Source: Methylotenera mobilis JLW8 (GTDB taxonomy: Bacteria > Pseudomonadota > Gammaproteobacteria > Burkholderiales > Methylophilaceae). Taken from it: 64,000 bases of DNA. The stretch is taken from positions 2,046,001 through 2,110,000 of the forward strand of contig NC_012968.1 in assembly GCF_000023705.1 (NCBI RefSeq), given 5' to 3'. Below are positions 62,565 through 64,000 of the stretch, piece by piece (within the stretch, counting starts at the first letter, position 1; every line of letters begins with the position of its first letter). Made by a program: the position numbers and the translations under genes. Below the pieces are notes generated by a model. That model was not told the origin of the DNA. It did not search any database and saw only the letters and a program-made list of their open reading frames with translations.

Positions 62565-64000
62565 CTACACTTGAGGGTGTGCACGCTCTAATTTGCTGTG
62601 CAGTTTATTCAAACCATTTAAATAAGCTTTAGCAGAGGCCACTACGATATCCGTGTCCGCGCCTTGTCCATTCACAATACGGCCACCTTTAGAAAGACGC
62701 ACTGTCACTTCGCCTTGCGCATCAGTACCACTGGTAATGTTATTGACTGAGTAAAGTAACAATTCAGCACCACTATTAACAATGCGCTCAATCGCTTTGA
62801 ATGAAGCATCTACCGGACCACCGCCATCGGCTTCCGCTTTTTTCTCGCTGCCGTTATCACTCACTGTAATCAAGGCATGCGGCACTTCACCGGTTTGTGA
62901 TGCTACTTGCAAATACACCAACTTATAATTTTCGCTGGCCTCAGACACAAACTCATCGCTCACCAAAGCATGCAAGTCTTCATCAAAGATTTCAGATTTC
63001 TTATCAGCCAAGTCTTTAAAGCGCGCAAAAGCGGCGTTTAATAAATCCTCAGTTTCAAGCTCGATACCCAACTCCTTCAAGCGGGTTCTAAATGCATTGC
63101 GGCCGGACAATTTGCCCAAAGTTAATTTATTGGCGTTCCAACCCACATCTTCAGCACGCATAATTTCATAAGTTTCGCGATGCTTCAACACACCATCTTG
63201 GTGTATGCCTGACTCATGCGCGAACGCATTGGCGCCGACAATCGCCTTGTTAGGCTGCACTGGGTAACCGGTAATTGAAGATACCAATTTACTGGTTGGC
63301 ACGATTTGCGTCGCATCAATCGTGGTGGTTAAGTTAAAAATATCACCACGGGTTTTCACCGCCATCACCACCTCTTCCAAGCTGGCATTACCTGCACGTT
63401 CGCCCAAACCATTAATCGTACACTCAACCTGACGCGCGCCACCCATCACTGCAGCTAATGAGTTTGCCACCGCCATGCCAAGGTCATTATGGCAATGTGT
63501 TGACCACACCACCTTATTACTATTAGGCACACGTGCAATCAACTCACGCATACGCTCACCCCATGCCGCTGGGATAGAGTAGCCTACGGTATCCGGCACA
63601 TTAATAGTTTTAGCACCTGCCTGAATCACCGCATCAAAGACTCGAATCAAAAAGTCCATATCTGAGCGCACCGCATCTTCGGCAGAGAACTCAACGTCAT
63701 CGGTATATTCCAATGCCCATTTCACCGCCTGCACTGCGCGCTCCACCACCTGATCTTCTGTCATACGGAGTTTGTTCTCCATATGAATTTTGCTAGTGGC
63801 GATAAATGTGTGAATACGCCCTTTAGCTGCCGGCTTAATTGCCTCACCCGCACGACGCACGTCGTTCTCGCTGGCACGCGCTAACGAGCAAACGGTAGAG
63901 TTTTTAATAATTTTTGCAATTTCATGAATCGCATCAAAATCACCAGGACTCGCTGCCGCAAAACCCGCTTCAATCACGTTCACGCCCAATTTCTCAAGCT
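62565..64000 (-). CDS. leuA: 2-isopropylmalate synthase, 5' end missing
   Basis: Condenses acetyl-CoA with 2-oxoisovalerate, the first step of leucine synthesis, and is feedback inhibited by leucine. The 478 residues present run off the right edge; about 35 N-terminal residues with the first catalytic block are missing. [14 protein letters not shown] holds the metal-binding Hx[16 protein letters not shown] is a family signature, and the C-terminal regulatory LeuA dimer domain (from about 375) has [15 protein letters not shown]. Length suits a type 1 LeuA. It uses the same 2-oxo acid as panB and ilvE in this window. Confidence 0.97.
   Translation of the reverse strand, partial: LEKLGVNVIEAGFAAASPGDFDAIHEIAKIIKNSTVCSLARASENDVRRAGEAIKPAAKGRIHTFIATSKIHMENKLRMTEDQVVERAVQAVKWALEYTDDVEFSAEDAVRSDMDFLIRVFDAVIQAGAKTINVPDTVGYSIPAAWGERMRELIARVPNSNKVVWSTHCHNDLGMAVANSLAAVMGGARQVECTINGLGERAGNASLEEVVMAVKTRGDIFNLTTTIDATQIVPTSKLVSSITGYPVQPNKAIVGANAFAHESGIHQDGVLKHRETYEIMRAEDVGWNANKLTLGKLSGRNAFRTRLKELGIELETEDLLNAAFARFKDLADKKSEIFDEDLHALVSDEFVSEASENYKLVYLQVASQTGEVPHALITVSDNGSEKKAEADGGGPVDASFKAIERIVNSGAELLLYSVNNITSGTDAQGEVTVRLSKGGRIVNGQGADTDIVVASAKAYLNGLNKLHSKLERAHPQV

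Noticed and set aside
1-64000. CRISPR arrays, insertion sequences, integrases, rRNA genes
   Set aside because: None was seen on either strand: no regular direct repeats with spacers, no transposase or recombinase reading frame and no rRNA sequence.

Overview
The window looks like chromosome from a betaproteobacterium, most likely a methylotroph of the Methylophilaceae (Methylotenera-like). This rests on recognised gene sets (glyS-gmhB-plsC, folK-dNK-panB-panC-panD-rsfS-rlmH, mog-thiL-pgpA-pncC, recA-recX-alaS-lysC, leuA), on the similarity of the proteins to betaproteobacterial families, and on a moderate, AT-leaning base composition. The genus is inference. Both ends cut genes: glyS lacks its 5' end on the left and leuA lacks its 5' end on the right.

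About 1-28.9 kb is a dense housekeeping block. It holds translation (glyS, alaS, rsfS, rlmH, darP, tRNA-Ser, tRNA-Arg), envelope synthesis and upkeep (gmhB, plsC, murI, pgpA, mlaA), amino acids and cofactors (ilvE, lysC, panBCD, folK, thiL, mog, a PduO-type cobalamin adenosyltransferase) and DNA repair (recA, recX, photolyase). Many genes overlap or nearly abut, so translational coupling is likely.

About 28.8-45 kb is accessory. A single AT-rich gene for a 576-residue protein with a C-terminal GIY-YIG/T5orf172-type domain lies between tRNA-Arg and a degraded copy of that tRNA's 3' end, which suggests a small integrated island. Metal genes follow. A TonB-dependent receptor is paired with an RcnR-type regulator that keeps the H3/C35/H60/H64 nickel/cobalt ligand set. 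A second receptor, with DUF4198 and PepSY membrane partners, lies behind a near-perfect Fur box. Next is a small multidrug resistance gene of the Gdx/SugE type whose leader holds two ACGA-loop hairpins, a guanidine-II (mini-ykkC) riboswitch. A membrane-protein cluster (EptA lipid A phosphoethanolamine transferase, half-size EamA, four-repeat DUF347, TauE/SafE with an extra soluble tail) completes the block.

About 45-49.7 kb is nrdA-nrdB, class Ia ribonucleotide reductase. Its leader carries tandem NrdR boxes, a promoter and a cobalamin riboswitch in that order. This predicts that class Ia synthesis is shut down when B12 is available, and hence that a B12-dependent class II reductase exists elsewhere in the genome.

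About 49.8-56.2 kb is a signalling cluster: an ankyrin protein, two paralogous GGEEF diguanylate cyclases and, between them, a 5TM-GGDEF-EAL protein with a degenerate cyclase domain and an intact phosphodiesterase domain. About 56.4-64 kb returns to core genes: rlmF, tRNA-Lys, ffh, a CcsA/YpjD-like protein, a HAD-IB phosphatase, an EamA transporter, an unknown conserved protein and leuA.

No insertion sequence, CRISPR array, rRNA or prophage was seen. The best candidates for new biology are the tRNA-Arg island gene, the RcnR-linked receptor and the TauE/SafE fusion. The two riboswitches give testable regulatory predictions.
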